Shown here: positions 1 to 9,949 of the stretch, one piece after another
How positions within the stretch are numbered: the first letter of the stretch is position 1
Layout: each line of letters begins with the position of its first letter
Assembly: GCF_900497805.2 (NCBI RefSeq)
Contig: NW_020954588.1
Location: 15,262,787-15,326,786 of the forward strand
Source: Vombatus ursinus
Taxonomy: Eukaryota > Chordata > Mammalia > Diprotodontia > Vombatidae
DNA length: 64,000 nucleotides
Direction: 5' to 3'
Translations under genes and position numbers: made by a program
The notes under the pieces: generated by a model
What the model was told of the DNA's origin: nothing
Databases searched by the model: none
What the model saw: the letters and a program-made list of their open reading frames with translations, nothing else

Positions 1-83
1 ATTCAATTCAATTTAACAAGTATATACTAAATAGCTGCTGAGTGCCTGGTCACTGTAAGGGATATAAGAAGCACAGAGACACA

Positions 84-206
84 CACAATGCACTTATATA
101 TGTATATACATGTTCTTTCCACATATATTTATATCATATATATATGTATGAGTTGAATAGAACATACATAGAATATTTGCGTGTGTATACACACACACAT
201 ATATAT
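84..206. repeat. AT-rich simple repeat (TATA/TATG/ACAC)
   Basis: Alternating TATATG, ATATAT and ACACAC tracts lie just before the head of a MIR-like SINE. There is no coding signal. Confidence 0.7.
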
Positions 207-461
207 GCAGCTAGCTGGTACAGTGGATACAGCATCAGACCTGAGAGTTAGGACATTCTGAATTCAATTCTTACTTCAGACCCTTCTAAGCTGTGTGACC
301 CCGGGCAAGTCATTTAACCTCTCTCTGCCTCAGTTTTCTCATCTGTAAAATGGGATAATAACAGCACCTATTTTGAGGGTAGTTGTGATAATCAAATGAG
401 ATGTTTGTAAAGTGTTTTATAAACCTTAAGGTGATATCTAAATGCTAACTATTATTATTAC
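207..461 (+). repeat. MIR/THER1-type SINE, near full length
   Basis: The copy has a tRNA-like head (GCAGCTAGCTGGTACAGTGG), then the CORE block with GTGTGACCCCGGGCAAGTCA and CTCAGTTTTCTCATCTGTAA. It ends in the long-tailed MIR 3' part (GTAAAGTGTTTTATAAACC, then AATGCTAACTATTATTATTA). MIR-type SINEs are non-coding retroposons driven by L2-type LINEs. Divergence is high, so it is old. Confidence 0.8.
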
Positions 462-482
462 AACAGCTACCACTACTAATAA

Positions 483-930
483 GCCTGTCTTAATACTAAT
501 GGTCCCTGCCTTAAGGAATTTATCGTGCAATATGATACAAAAAACTTTTAGTATTTACTTGCTATGTGTAAGGCACTGTGCTAGACTCAGAAGTTACAAA
601 GTCAAAATAAGAAAGACCCTGCCCTCAAAAAGCTTACTTTCTGTTGGGAGAATATAATACATAACTAGAACAACACGTTTATGACTATTTGAGGTAGGAG
701 AGAACACTAACCCCTAGGAGGATCAGGAAGGTTTCGCCTAGGTGGTAGCCCCTGAGCAGAGCCTTGAACGGATTCTAAGAGATAGAGAGAGAGGAATGTT
801 GAGTTTGGGGGACCCTATGTGGGCCACTTTGGTTAGAATTTGGAATACACGAGGGGAAGTCATGTGAAATGACCAGGAAAGGTAGGTTGGAGTCAGACTA
901 TGAAGACTTTAAATAACAAGTTTACGTTGC
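483..930 (-). repeat. L2 LINE 3' region (two adjoining pieces)
   Basis: Reverse-strand L2 shows GTAAGGCACTGTGCTAGACT, then GACCCTGCCCTCAAAAAGCT, then the upstream section with GCCTTGAACGGATTC and GACTATGAAGACTTTAAATAAC. A first short piece (about 493-540, GTCCCTGCCTTAAGGAATTT) precedes a second copy that starts near 546. No reading frame survives. Confidence 0.8.
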
Positions 931-1066
931 CCCATACTTTTTCCCAAATTTCATACCATCTATACTTTATTCAAGGTGGGGACTGTGAGTGGGAAACATT
1001 GCATATAGCATCAGATTTTTTTGATATGTGAATTGGTTTTGTTGTGCTTTTCTCCCTCTCTTTTCA

Positions 1067-1230
1067 CAGAAACGCTGAATTTGAGATTTGGAAGGTTCTT
1101 CATTGTCCATCTAGTCCAAAAAGGAATCACCAATATAATATACTTGACAAGTGGTCATCTAGTCTCTGCTTGAAGACTTTCAAGGTAGGAAAGCCCCCCA
1201 CCTCTCTAGGTTGCCTGTTATATCCTTGGA
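1067..1230 (-). repeat. CR1/L3-type LINE 3' fragment
   Basis: The stretch reads like the reverse complement of a CR1/L3 3' end: TTTGGAAGGTTCTTCATTG, CATCTAGTCCAAAAAGG, GACAAGTGGTCATCTAGTCT and CTGCTTGAAGACTTTCAAGG. CR1/L3 is an ancient amniote non-LTR retrotransposon. The copy is short and much decayed. Confidence 0.8.
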
Positions 1231-1479
1231 TGGCTCTAAGTAAAACTCAAAGCAATAGTTGCTGAAGACTTTCATTTGCCCCTTTCAGACTTGGAAAGAT
1301 CTAACAAAAAGATAAACAAGAAAATTAAGGACTTAAATGGAATTTTAGAAAAGTTGGATACGAGAGACCTTTGGTGACTTGTAAATGAAAATTATGAAGA
1401 GTATGATATTTGAATTTATAGAGTCTTTCAAGAAAGGATGTCAACTCTTTACCATCCCTATCATTGCACATTGTTTTAT

Positions 1480-1665
1480 CCAGCATGGCATGGTAGATAC
1501 AGCCTTGGTGTTAGAATCGGGAAGAGCTGGCTTCTCAATTCAAACACTTATTATGTGTCCCTGGGCAAGTCACCTCAGCTTTCGTACGCTCAGTTTTATT
1601 TGTTAACTAAAGGATACGGGAGTAGAAGGTTTCCTTTGAAGACTACTTCAGCTGTGCCCAAAGTT
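1480..1665 (+). repeat. MIR SINE fragment
   Basis: The head (GCATGGTAGATACAGCCTTG) is followed by a CORE block with TGTGTCCCTGGGCAAGTCAC. The copy is diverged and its 3' end is missing or unrecognisable. Confidence 0.65.
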
Positions 1666-2990
1666 TGGATGTGTTGTTTCATTGTTGTCATTTTATTTGA
1701 TAAAATTATTTATTGTATCTATGATTTGTCTCCAACTTATACATTCTTTAAGATTAAATTGATCTCCATTTATCTAAATTCTTCAAATATTCATTAATTA
1801 CAACTTTTATCGTCAGGAAATGATGTGTTTAATATCTTTGCCTTTTTGCATTTTTATTAGACTTTTATGCCCTAGTCAATTATCATTTTTAAGATATCAC
1901 ATAAAACTGAACAATATGTATACATCTGTATACTTATATATGTCCAACATTCTGGTTTTGTTTTGAAACAGATTTTTTTTCATTTGACTTATCCAGTTTT
2001 GTCTGAACTTGAGTTCAAAATATATACATATGTTTGTGTGTGTATACATATGTATGTATGTACCATATATGCTTTGAGGATCCTTATCTCAATTGCTACT
2101 CTTACTTACAAGAGAAGTTTCCAGACCTAGACTGGCTGCTTCTCCCCATCCTGGGTTCCAGGGATATACCTGATGACTCAGGAGTGATTCTCTAATGCCA
2201 CTGTCTCAAGACCTCATCACTGTGCTTCTCCCCAAAATTAGCAGTTGAGGATCATCTAGTCAGCAAGCTTTAAGTAGCTTCTAGAAGGGAGTGTTTACTA
2301 AGGTCATGCAGTAAAGACAGTTGGTACAAAATATTTTTCCCAAAGGACATACAGGATCCAGAGTTAAATGCATTCAAATTAAAAGAACACATGGTAAAGG
2401 GGTAACTATAGTTGCTGGCTACTGGAAGTCTTTTTGTCCTATTCATAGGATGCTCAAGACATGATGTAATGTTTTTGTTGGGATCATTATACAGCCTTGA
2501 GTACAATCTGTTCTTGGTTCTGATGATGCATATATTGCCATCAACTGACCTGGGGACACCTAAGGACATTGATGAGAAGATAGGAGTCATGGCTGTCTTA
2601 GGGCAAGATGCTAGCACATCAGTGGAAAAATTTGATAGTCTCCAGACCCTTTGAAGAAGCAAAGTCTTCTCTGCTCAAAGAGGGGTGGTGGGGAAATAAG
2701 GTCTGGCCAAAGCTAAAGCCAAGACCTTGCCTTTCTCTCAAATGGCTCCTTCTCAGTGATGTCAGACTCCGATTTCTGGACAATCAATCCTCTCTAGATT
2801 TTATTGATAATTATAGATGTTCCCTGGAGGTATGACCAGGTTTTCTAGCCATTAGCAAAGACTTGTCTGCAGTTACTTCATTTCATCTAATTGTTTTAAA
2901 AGACTTCACACTTGGTCTAAGGTCTTTTAATTGATTGAGATATGTTCTCACCTAGTTACTATTGGAGTTAAGATAAGGTGGTCACACTCC
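1666..2990. other. Intergenic stretch, mostly unassigned
   Basis: 1666-2090 is AT-rich with TATG/TACATA microsatellite tracts near 2020-2065. 2100-2840 is more balanced in composition and carries open frames on both strands, but none resembles a protein I know and there is no splice or start context. It may hold an unrecognised old transposon. I see no gene. Confidence 0.5.
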
Positions 2991-3025
2991 CACCCTTATA
3001 CATTCAACACACACAGAATAAAAAC

Positions 3026-3084
3026 ATATGTGTATATATATATATATATGTACATGGATGTGTACATACATACATATAGATAGA
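3026..3084. repeat. (TA)n/(TACA)n/(GATA)n microsatellite
   Basis: A TATATA run is followed by TACATACATACATA and then GATAGATA. Confidence 0.8.
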
Positions 3085-3099
3085 TATAAAGCACAATAT

Positions 3100-3597
3100 C
3101 TATGTAAAAGATTGTTAGGGATTTGCTATGGACCACTGAAGACAGGAGCCAGGAGACATAATTGCTGGAGAGGGATTCAGGGCAACACAATTTGTGTAAA
3201 TTAAATCTAGACTATTTCTGGGAACATAATTTCATGAATAAAGATGATCCTGCATCTCTGAACTATGTATCTTAAAATTAATATTTCTCAATAGTCCTTG
3301 TCAGAATGAGTGGCAGTATAAAGCATACTAAATATTTTATTGAATTACATTTGGTTTAATTCTAAAAGTTTCTTTTAAAGCATCATAGATTTTAATGTCA
3401 AGTCATGTCCAAAAAACATTAATTAATTGGATCGTGATGAAAAAAATGACTTGACAATTTGGTCTTGTTTGATTAAGGGGTAATTTTTATTAACTGTTCA
3501 ATGGAGTCCATTTCAGGGTTTTTAAGAAATTGGGATACTGTGAGTAGAAGCTCTGTTTTGCTGAACTTCTTAATTTCTGTTTCTTATATTACAAAGT
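3100..3597. other. AT-rich intergenic stretch, nothing recognised
   Basis: About 500 bases of AT-rich sequence. I recognise neither a transposon nor a coding pattern. Confidence 0.5.
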
Positions 3598-3985
3598 AGT
3601 GTGGCATAAGGGATACAGAGTTAACCCTTCAGCTGGAAGATCTGTGTTTAAGATACTTCCTTCTGCCACATCATGGCTGTGTGACCCATGGCCAAGTGTC
3701 CTAGGCAACTCCCTGAGACCATAATTATTATTATTATTATTTTGGCTAGGCAATGGGGTTAAGTGACTTGCCCAGGGTCACACAGCTAGTAAGTGTTATG
3801 TGTCTGAGGCCAGATTTGAACTCAGGTCCTCCTGACTCCAAGGCCGATGCTCTATCCACTGCACCACCTGACCGCCCTATGAGACCATAATTATTAAGAA
3901 GTTACTGAGCTGCCTTGGTAGAGGGAGTTTCCTTTACTAGGAATGACCTACACCAATGCAACAATGGTTCTAGTCCCTTTCCCTG
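3598..3985 (+). repeat. MIR-like SINE of the 'CATTGGTAGAGGGAGTTTCC' type, split by another SINE
   Basis: The 5' half (3598-3730) has the tRNA-like head and GGCTGTGTGACCCATGGCCA, then CTAGGCAACTCCCTGAGACC. The 3' half (3898-3985) resumes with GTTACTGAGCTGCCTTGGTA and AGAGGGAGTTTCCTTTACTA. The same arrangement is uninterrupted at 26991-27232, so the family structure is clear. It is possibly the MON1 family (name uncertain). Confidence 0.75.
3731..3881 (-). repeat. Poly(A)-type MIR-like SINE (WSINE1-type), nested insertion
   Basis: Read in reverse it runs from a T-rich end through GACTTGCCCAGGGTCACACA and TTTGAACTCAGGTCCTCCTG to CCGATGCTCTATCCACTGC and the head. It lies between perfect 16-bp duplications GAGACCATAATTATTA at 3715-3730 and 3882-3897. 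This is the mark of L1-type target-primed insertion into the older SINE. Confidence 0.88.
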
Positions 3986-4187
3986 TATGTTCTAGATTAG
4001 TACTGACAGTTCTGAGCCCATTCTTTGGCAGTCCTTCCCTTTCCGAGCCTTCTTTTAATAACTTCTTCTGTATTTAATTCTTAGCAGATTGGGAGAAAGG
4101 GAAATCATTTGTTATGTTGGTTCCTTGACTTCTGAATCTTTTTAGCTCCACCAAGAGGTCATTGCTCAAATCAAGGGGGTGGGGGTG

Positions 4188-4273
4188 GAAACAAATATTA
4201 TTAAGTACCTGCTATATGCCAGGCACTGTGCTAAGTACCTTGCAACTATTATCTCATTTGATGCTTGCAACAA

Positions 4274-4323
<50 letters not shown>

Positions 4324-4506
4324 GGGGGGTGGTGGCAGGGAGTGCTGTTATGATCTCCATTCTACAATTGATGAAACTGAGGAAGACAGAGGTCAAACGA
4401 CTTGCCCCAGGTTACTTGGCTGCTAAGTGTCTGAGGTCAAATTTGAACTCAGGTCTTCCTGACTCCAGACCCAGGACTCTAGGTAACTGTGCCACTAAGT
4501 TGCCTC
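4188..4506 (-). repeat. MIR-like SINE, expanded by an internal (TG)n
   Basis: The reverse-strand MIR 3' end (ATATGCCAGGCACTGTGCTA, TATTATCTCATTTGATGC) is followed by a TG microsatellite. The element resumes with CTACAATTGATGAAACTGAG and AACTCAGGTCTTCCTGACTC. The repeat has grown inside the SINE. Confidence 0.8.
4276..4329. repeat. (TG)n microsatellite with G-run
   Basis: About 22 TG units, then nine G residues, inside a MIR-like SINE. The tract is likely length-polymorphic. Confidence 0.95.
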
Positions 4507-4667
4507 AGCTGAAGAATGAAAGAATATCACCAGATTCAGGTTAGGTTTCAAAGTCAAATTTATCCCTCTCTGTTATGCTCAAATCTAGACCAAACGAACT
4601 AATGTGTCATTACTGTAATGTATCATTACAGAGAATGCCACCAAAAAACAACCCATTGCAAAGTCAA

Positions 4668-4800
4668 CTATGAAACATTTGCCACATGCCAGGCACTGGG
4701 CTAAATGCTAGGGATGCAGCAAAAAGCAAAACTATTCCCTGCCCTTAAGGAGCTCACATTCTAATGGGGGAAACAACATGCAGATAACTGTCTACCTGCA
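4668..4800 (-). repeat. L2 LINE 3' end
   Basis: Diagnostic L2 words in reverse: CATGCCAGGCACTGGGCTAA, TAGGGATGCAGC, TTCCCTGCCCTTAAGGAGCT and CACATTCTAATGGGGGA. Confidence 0.85.
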
Positions 4801-4810
4801 AGATTAGATG

Positions 4811-5699
4811 CAGGCATTTTGCTGTGCTTTGTTTTATTACACTTCACAGATATTGCAGGATGTTTGTTTGTTTGTTTTACAAATTGAAGCAACCCTTCAC
4901 AGAGCAAGCCTATCATTTCCCCCACATCATGTTTCTGCATCACATTTTGGTAATTCTCACCGTATTTCATACTTCATTATTATTACATCTGTTACAGCGA
5001 TCTGCAATCAGCGATCTTTGATGTTACTATTGTAATTGTTCTGGGCCCCACAAAGTGCACCCATATAAGATGGCAAACATGATCCACGTTATGTGTGTTT
5101 TGACTCTTCCACCGACCAGCTGTTCCCCATCTCTCTCCCTCTCCTCTGGACTCTCTATTCCCTGAGACACAACAACGTTGAAAAAAATCACATAAACTTA
5201 TTTGATAAAGCAGCAACAGGGTTTCGGAGGATTGATTCCAATTCTGAAAGTTCTGCTGTGGGTAAAATGCTATCAGACAGTATCACATGCTACAGAGAAA
5301 ATCTTTTGTGAAAGGAAGAGTCAATCAATGGCAAACTTCATTGTTGCCTTATTTTAAGAAATCGCCACAGCTACCCCAGCCTTCAGCAAATACCACCCTG
5401 ATCAGTCAGCGGCCACGAACATTGAGGCAACACCCTCCACCAACAAAAAGATTACGACTTGCTGAAAGCTCAGATGATGGTTAGCATTTTTTAGCAATAA
5501 AGTATTTTTCAATTAAGGTATGCTCATTGTATTCTTAGACATTATACTATTACATACTTAATAGACTACAGTATTAGTGTACACATAACTTTTATATGCA
5601 CTGGCTAACCAAAAAATTTCATGTGACTCACTTTATTGTGATATTTACTTAATTGAGATGGTCTGGAACCAAACCTGTAATATATTCCAGGTATGCCTG
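4811..5699 (+). mobile_element. Tigger1-like (TcMar/pogo) DNA transposon, internally deleted
   Basis: The left end starts CAGGCAT and runs through TTTTATTACACTTCACAGA and TTACAAATTGAAG. The right end closes with CCAGGTATGCCTG next to a TA, the target dinucleotide of this superfamily. Between them, the 5' leader (CTGAGACACAACAACGTTGA, near 5162-5181) joins straight to the 3' end of the transposase gene. The bulk of the roughly 2.4-kb element known from human Tigger1 is absent. Surviving C-terminal transposase segments are NHINLFDKAATGF (from about 5187) and, in another frame, TTLISQRPRTLRQHPP and KRLRLAESSDDG (to 5484). It has the form of a non-autonomous deletion derivative and cannot make an active transposase. 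Confidence 0.92.
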
Positions 5700-5945
5700 T
5701 ATAACTCTAAATAAATAATTTACTAACATTTGTTAATCTTTTTTGCAACTTCTAAGAGACTTCTCCAATGCCTCATTGTGGCAGGTGTGACACTGGGTTC
5801 TTTATGGCTATGTCAGTGGAATGTAAAACTGGCAGGTCCAAACTGGGAAAGATGGGCCCCTTGGTGGATTGTATGTATGCCTGCGGTCTGAGGACCAGTC
5901 TAGCTATGGACAGAAGACGCTCATCATTAGCCTGGTTGTAGGGGG

Positions 5946-5946
5946 A

Positions 5947-5981
<35 letters not shown>

Positions 5982-5982
5982 T
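5946..5982. repeat. (ATAC)n microsatellite
   Basis: About eight ATAC units, then TATATATA. Confidence 0.9.
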
Positions 5983-6224
5983 TAAAATATTGTAACTCTT
6001 GAAGTTCTTCTAAGTCATGCTTAGATCTGTGATCTCCTAAAACTCCATATTGACCAAAGAGAAGGTTGTTGAAATATTGAAATACATGTGTGAAACCATG
6101 GTTACATACACAGAGACACACACTAAAGATTAAAAAAATGCTGTGTAGGAACTTACATCTTGCAGGCATGGGGCAGAAGACATAATTACAAGTAAGTATA
6201 CTACAAGGTAGTAAGGAATACTGG

Positions 6225-6330
6225 GTGGAAGGCCAGCTTAGTGGTCAGGAAGACCTGATTTCAAGGTCATATGCCTTGGATGCAAGGCATACAAACTCTC
6301 TGTGTGACTCTGGACAAGTTGTAAACCACA
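6225..6330 (+). repeat. Degraded MIR-like SINE
   Basis: GTCAGGAAGACCTGATTTCA and CTGTGTGACTCTGGACAAGT are the tRNA-like and CORE words. The rest is too diverged to define. Confidence 0.5.
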
Positions 6331-6489
6331 AGTTCTTTCTAGTCTCTATCAATGGAAAGTGTTTCCCATACCAGGAGTTCCCAACAGATAAAATCAGAGC
6401 TCTGGACCCCAAATAATAGTAGTAAGAAACAGGAAGAGATGGAAACAAAAGAGAGATCCTGCTTATGTGTTCTGGGAAGTGGTAGACCA

Positions 6490-6642
6490 GGGGGCAGCTA
6501 GGTGGCACAGTGGATAGAGCACCAGCCCCGAAGTCAGGAAGACCTGAGTTCAAATCCGGCCTCAGACCAAACACTTGCCACTTACTAGCTGTGTGACCTT
6601 GGGCAAGTCACTTAACTCCAATTGCCTAAAAGAAAAAAAAAA
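6490..6642 (+). repeat. Poly(A)-type MIR-like SINE (WSINE1-type), complete
   Basis: Complete copy: head GGGGCAGCTAGGTGGCACAG, B-box-like GAGTTCAAATCCGGCC, CTGTGTGACCTTGGGCAAGT, CTCCAATTGCC, then an A-rich tail. Perfect 15-bp duplications GGAAGTGGTAGACCA flank it at 6475-6489 and 6643-6657. Intact duplications and a near-consensus body make it one of the younger insertions in the window. RNA polymerase III transcription and L1 mobilisation are inferred from the family type. Confidence 0.93.
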
Positions 6643-6679
6643 GGAAGTGGTAGACCATGTTTTTTATCCCCATGTTAGA

Positions 6680-6900
6680 CTGAAAAATGTAGGACCCCAA
6701 GGGGTCAGGAATTGTACAATTATCCCTTCTACATCATGAGGGTTGGGGCACAGACCACTCCCCTTATCTGGAAAATCTGTGTAAAATTTTTTGGCCCCCC
6801 CAAAAAATTCTCATTTAATTTCTTATGGCGACCTGCAATATATTGAAACCATGATGGGGAAAGTTGTGATGTGGAATGGATAATTATTTGGAGCCATAAC
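6680..6900 (+). mobile_element. Possible Tigger-like MITE fragment
   Basis: The layout (ATGAGGGTTGGGGCACAGAC, then CTGGAAAATCTGTGTAAAA, a C-run and TCTTATGGCGACCTGCAATA) recalls MITEs of the Tigger/MER2 kind with a GG..CC hairpin followed by GGAAAATCCGCG. Terminal repeats were not both found. The family is uncertain. Confidence 0.4.
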
Positions 6901-7256
6901 TAGTCTATCATGCATATTCAATTGATTAATCAACTGAGCTTTTACACCCTCTGCTCATCAGGTAAAGTCAAATTTTTCTTAATACGTTCCCATCTCCACT
7001 CAAATCATAACAAAGAGAGATGAGGAGACAAGTGCCAGGGTAGGAGGCACAGAAACCTCATCCAGCTTTCATGCTAAACACATGGAAATGTGTAGATATT
7101 TAACCAAATAAGCCCATCTTTGGCAAGATACCCTGAAAGTAGGATAGGATTGGGTTATAGGTACCTGCTCTGTGATTTCATTGGTATGTGGAACTCCAGG
7201 TGATGAAGTTCCCTCCACAAATAGGAATCAGCACCTCTGCAGGAGAATGTCCTAGA

Positions 7257-7510
7257 CAGGGCTTCTTAAACTTTTTCCACTCAGGACCTGGCATTGTGTG
7301 TCCAGAGGGCATGCGCAGTGCACAGTGCACATGCTTTGTGTTCAAAATCAAGGTTGTCGTGAAGTTGTGTGATGCAGCACTGGCAAGTGTTTCTAGAAAC
7401 ACCTCAGATTCATTACACATTTGATTTTGAATTAATTTTTGGTCGTTGTGAGTTCAGAAACCTTTTAGTGTTGCCAAATTTTTCATGACCCCTTATGGGG
7501 ATCAGAAGTG
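7257..7510 (+). mobile_element. hAT-like non-autonomous DNA transposon fragment
   Basis: The left end CAGGGCTTCTTAAACTTTTT, followed by CCACTCAGGACC, is a hAT (Charlie-like) terminal repeat. The 8 bases before it (GTCCTAGA, 7249-7256) would be the target duplication, but a matching right end is missing. The right side (CATGACCCCTTATGGGG) runs into the L1 that follows. Confidence 0.55.
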
Positions 7511-7516
7511 CTGTAT

Positions 7517-8810
7517 CTAAGAACTCACTATTTAACAAAAAATGCTGGGAAAACTGCAAAATAGTATGACAGAAACTAGGCATAGACCAACATCTTACAC
7601 TCTATACCAAGATAAAGTCAAAATGGGTACATGATTTAGATATAAAGACTGATACTATAAGCAAACTAGGAGAACAAGGAATAGTTTACCTGTTAGATTT
7701 ATGGAGAACAGAAGAATATGTGACCAACCAAGAGACAGATAACATTATGAAATGCAAAATACATGACTTTGATCGCATTACATTGAAACGTTTTTTCACA
7801 AACAAAGCCAATGCAACCAAGATTAGAAAGGAAACAGAAAGCTGGGAAATAATTTTTACAACCAGTGTCTCTGATAAAGACCTCATTTCTAAAATATGTA
7901 AAAAACTCAATTGAATTTATAAGAATGCAAGTCATTCTCCAACTGATAAATGGGCAAGGGATATGAATAGGCAGTTTTCAGAGGAAGAAATTAAAGCTAT
8001 CTATAGTCATATGGAAAAATTCTCTAAATCACTGTTGATTAGAGAAATGCAAATCAAAACGATGCTGAGGTATCATGTCACACCTATCAGATTGGCTAAC
8101 ATGACAAAACAGGAAAATGATAAATGTTGGAGAAGATGTGGGAAAATTGGTATACTAATGCATTCTTGGTGGAGTTATGAACTGATCCAACTATTCTGGA
8201 GAGCAATTTGGAACTATGCCCAAAGGGCTATAAAGCTGTGCATACCCTTTGATCCAGCAATACCGCTTCTAGGTCTGTATCTCAAAGAGATCATACAAAT
8301 GGGAAAAGGACCCACATGTACAAAAACATTTATAGCAGCTCTTTCTGTGGTGGCAAAGAATTGGAAATTGAGGGGATGCCCATCAATAGGGGAATGGCTG
8401 AACAAGTTGTGGTATATGAATGTAATGGAATACTTTTGTGCTATAAGAAATGATGAGCAAGCAGACTTTAGAAAAATCTGGAAAGACTTGTATGGTCTGA
8501 TGCTGAGTGAAGTGAGCAGAACCAACAGAACATTGTACACAGTAACAGTCACATTGTGGGATGACTAACTTTGATAGACTTAGCTTTTCTCAGCAATGCA
8601 AGGATCTAAGACATCTCTAAAAGACTCATGATGGAAAATGCTGTCCACATCCAGAGAAAGAACTATAGAGTTTGAATGCAGATCGAAGCATACTATTTGC
8701 TCTTTTTTTCTTCTGTTTTGTTTTGTTTTGTTTCTTCTTTCTTGAGGTTCCTCCTATTGGTTCTAATTCTTCTTTACAACATGACTAATGTGAAAATATG
8801 TTTAACATTT
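7517..8810 (+). mobile_element. L1 LINE, 3' part of ORF2 plus 3' UTR (marsupial type)
   Basis: One frame from 7519 to 8568 encodes about 349 codons of the ORF2 C-terminal third. It is interrupted by only two TGA codons (7567-7569 and 7912-7914). Motifs line up with the human L1 ORF2 tail: MNRQFSEEEI, LIREMQIKTMLRYHVTPIRL, CIPFDPAIPLLGLY, FIAALSVVAKNW and LWYMNVMEYFCAIRNDE. The cysteine motif near the end is damaged (CWRRC kept, HCWW and a later Cys lost). The element is 5' truncated, and its 3' UTR stops before the usual G-rich run. It cannot move on its own. Confidence 0.95.
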
Positions 8811-8824
8811 TGTCTTTTCCATTT

Positions 8825-8990
8825 TCCCCTGTACCTTATATCATCCTTACTCGTATACATAGTCTATCTCCCCCATTAAATTGTAAGTGCCTATCAGAAG
8901 GAAACTATATTATTTTTGATCTTTGTTTCTGTAGCAGTAGCATAGTACCTTGCATATCTTGGGTCCCAATGCTTATTGAATTAATATTGG
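8825..8990 (+). repeat. L2 LINE 3' end
   Basis: CCCCCATTAAATTGTAAGTG, TGATCTTTGTTTCTG and ATAGTACCTTGCATATC follow the L2 3' UTR order. It sits between two L1 copies. Confidence 0.65.
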
Positions 8991-9055
8991 CAAAATTAGA
9001 GGAGCTCTTGTCCTCTGCGTATTTTAAAAGGAAATAAAAGAGAACTGAGTAAATA

Positions 9056-9785
9056 TTTTTAAAAATTGTGTATATCCTTTGACCCAGCAACATCATTTCT
9101 AGGTCTGTATCCCAAAGAAAACCACAAAAATGGGAGAAAAGACCCACACATACAAAAATATTTATAGCAGCTCTTATTGTGGTGGCAAAGAATTGGAAAT
9201 TGAGGGGATGCCCATCAATTGGGGAATGGCTGAACAAGTTGTGGTATATGAATGTAATGGAATGCTATTGTGCTGTAAGAAATGATGAGCAGGCAGACTT
9301 CAGAAAAACCTGGAAAAATTTGTATGGACTGATGCTGAGTGAAATGAGCAGAACCAAGAAAACATCATACACAGTAACAGTCACATTGTGGGATAACTGA
9401 CTTTGATAGACTTGGCTCTTCACAGCAATGCAAGAATCTAAGACATCTCCTAAAGACTCATGATGGAAAATGATATCCACATCCAGAAAAAGAACCATGG
9501 AGTCTCAATGCAGATGGAAGCATATTATTTGCTCTCTTTTTCTTTTGTTGTCTTGTTTTTATTTCTTCTTTCTCATGGTTCCTCCCACTAGTTCTAATTC
9601 TTCTATACGTCATGACTAATGTGAAAATATGCTTAATATGAATGTATAAGTAGAGCCTATAACAGATTGCTTGCCATCTTGGGGAGGGGGGAGGGGAGGG
9701 AGGGAGAGAAAATTTAAAATTCAAAATCTTATGGAAGTGAATGTTGAAAACTAAAAATAAATAAATCATTTAAATTTTTTTTTAA
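9056..9785 (+). mobile_element. L1 LINE 3' end with complete tail
   Basis: ORF2 remnant from ATATCCTTTGACCCAGCAA to the stop at 9400, including KLWYMNVMECYCAVRNDEQ. The 3' UTR is complete: a G-rich run (9680-9706), AATTCAAAATCTTATGGAAG, TGAATGTTGAAAACT and an A/T-rich end. It is very similar to the 7517-8810 copy but begins further 3' in ORF2. Confidence 0.95.
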
Positions 9786-9787
9786 AT

Positions 9788-9925
9788 GGAAACTAAACTA
9801 TAGCATTGAAGGTTAAATAATTTGCCCAGGGTTGCCAAACCAGGTTATGTCAGAGTTGGGCCTTAATTAAATTAAGCCAAAGTCTTCCAGACTTCTTTAT
9901 CCACTTGGTTACATTGCCTCTGCTA
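9788..9925 (-). repeat. MIR SINE fragment
   Basis: AATAATTTGCCCAGGGTTGC, then CAGAGTTGGGCC and TCTTTATCCACTTGGTTACA, is the CORE and head in reverse. Confidence 0.7.
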
Positions 9926-9949
9926 TGACTTTAAAAAAAAATTAAAAGA

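Noticed and set aside
207-461. tRNA gene suggested by A- and B-box-like words in SINE heads
   Set aside because: The heads are diverged tRNA-derived SINE promoters followed by CORE sequence. No cloverleaf with acceptor stem can be formed, and the same holds for the other SINEs.
2270-2835. Overlapping open frames on both strands, suspected coding or LTR-internal sequence
   Set aside because: Neither strand gives a recognisable protein, and no LTR ends or splice sites were found. Left as unassigned.
2996-3190. Cysteine/tyrosine-rich minus-strand frame
   Set aside because: Most of it is translated TA/TACA microsatellite.
5093-5484. Two frames that might look like a small host gene
   Set aside because: They are the leader and C-terminal transposase remnants of the Tigger1-like element.
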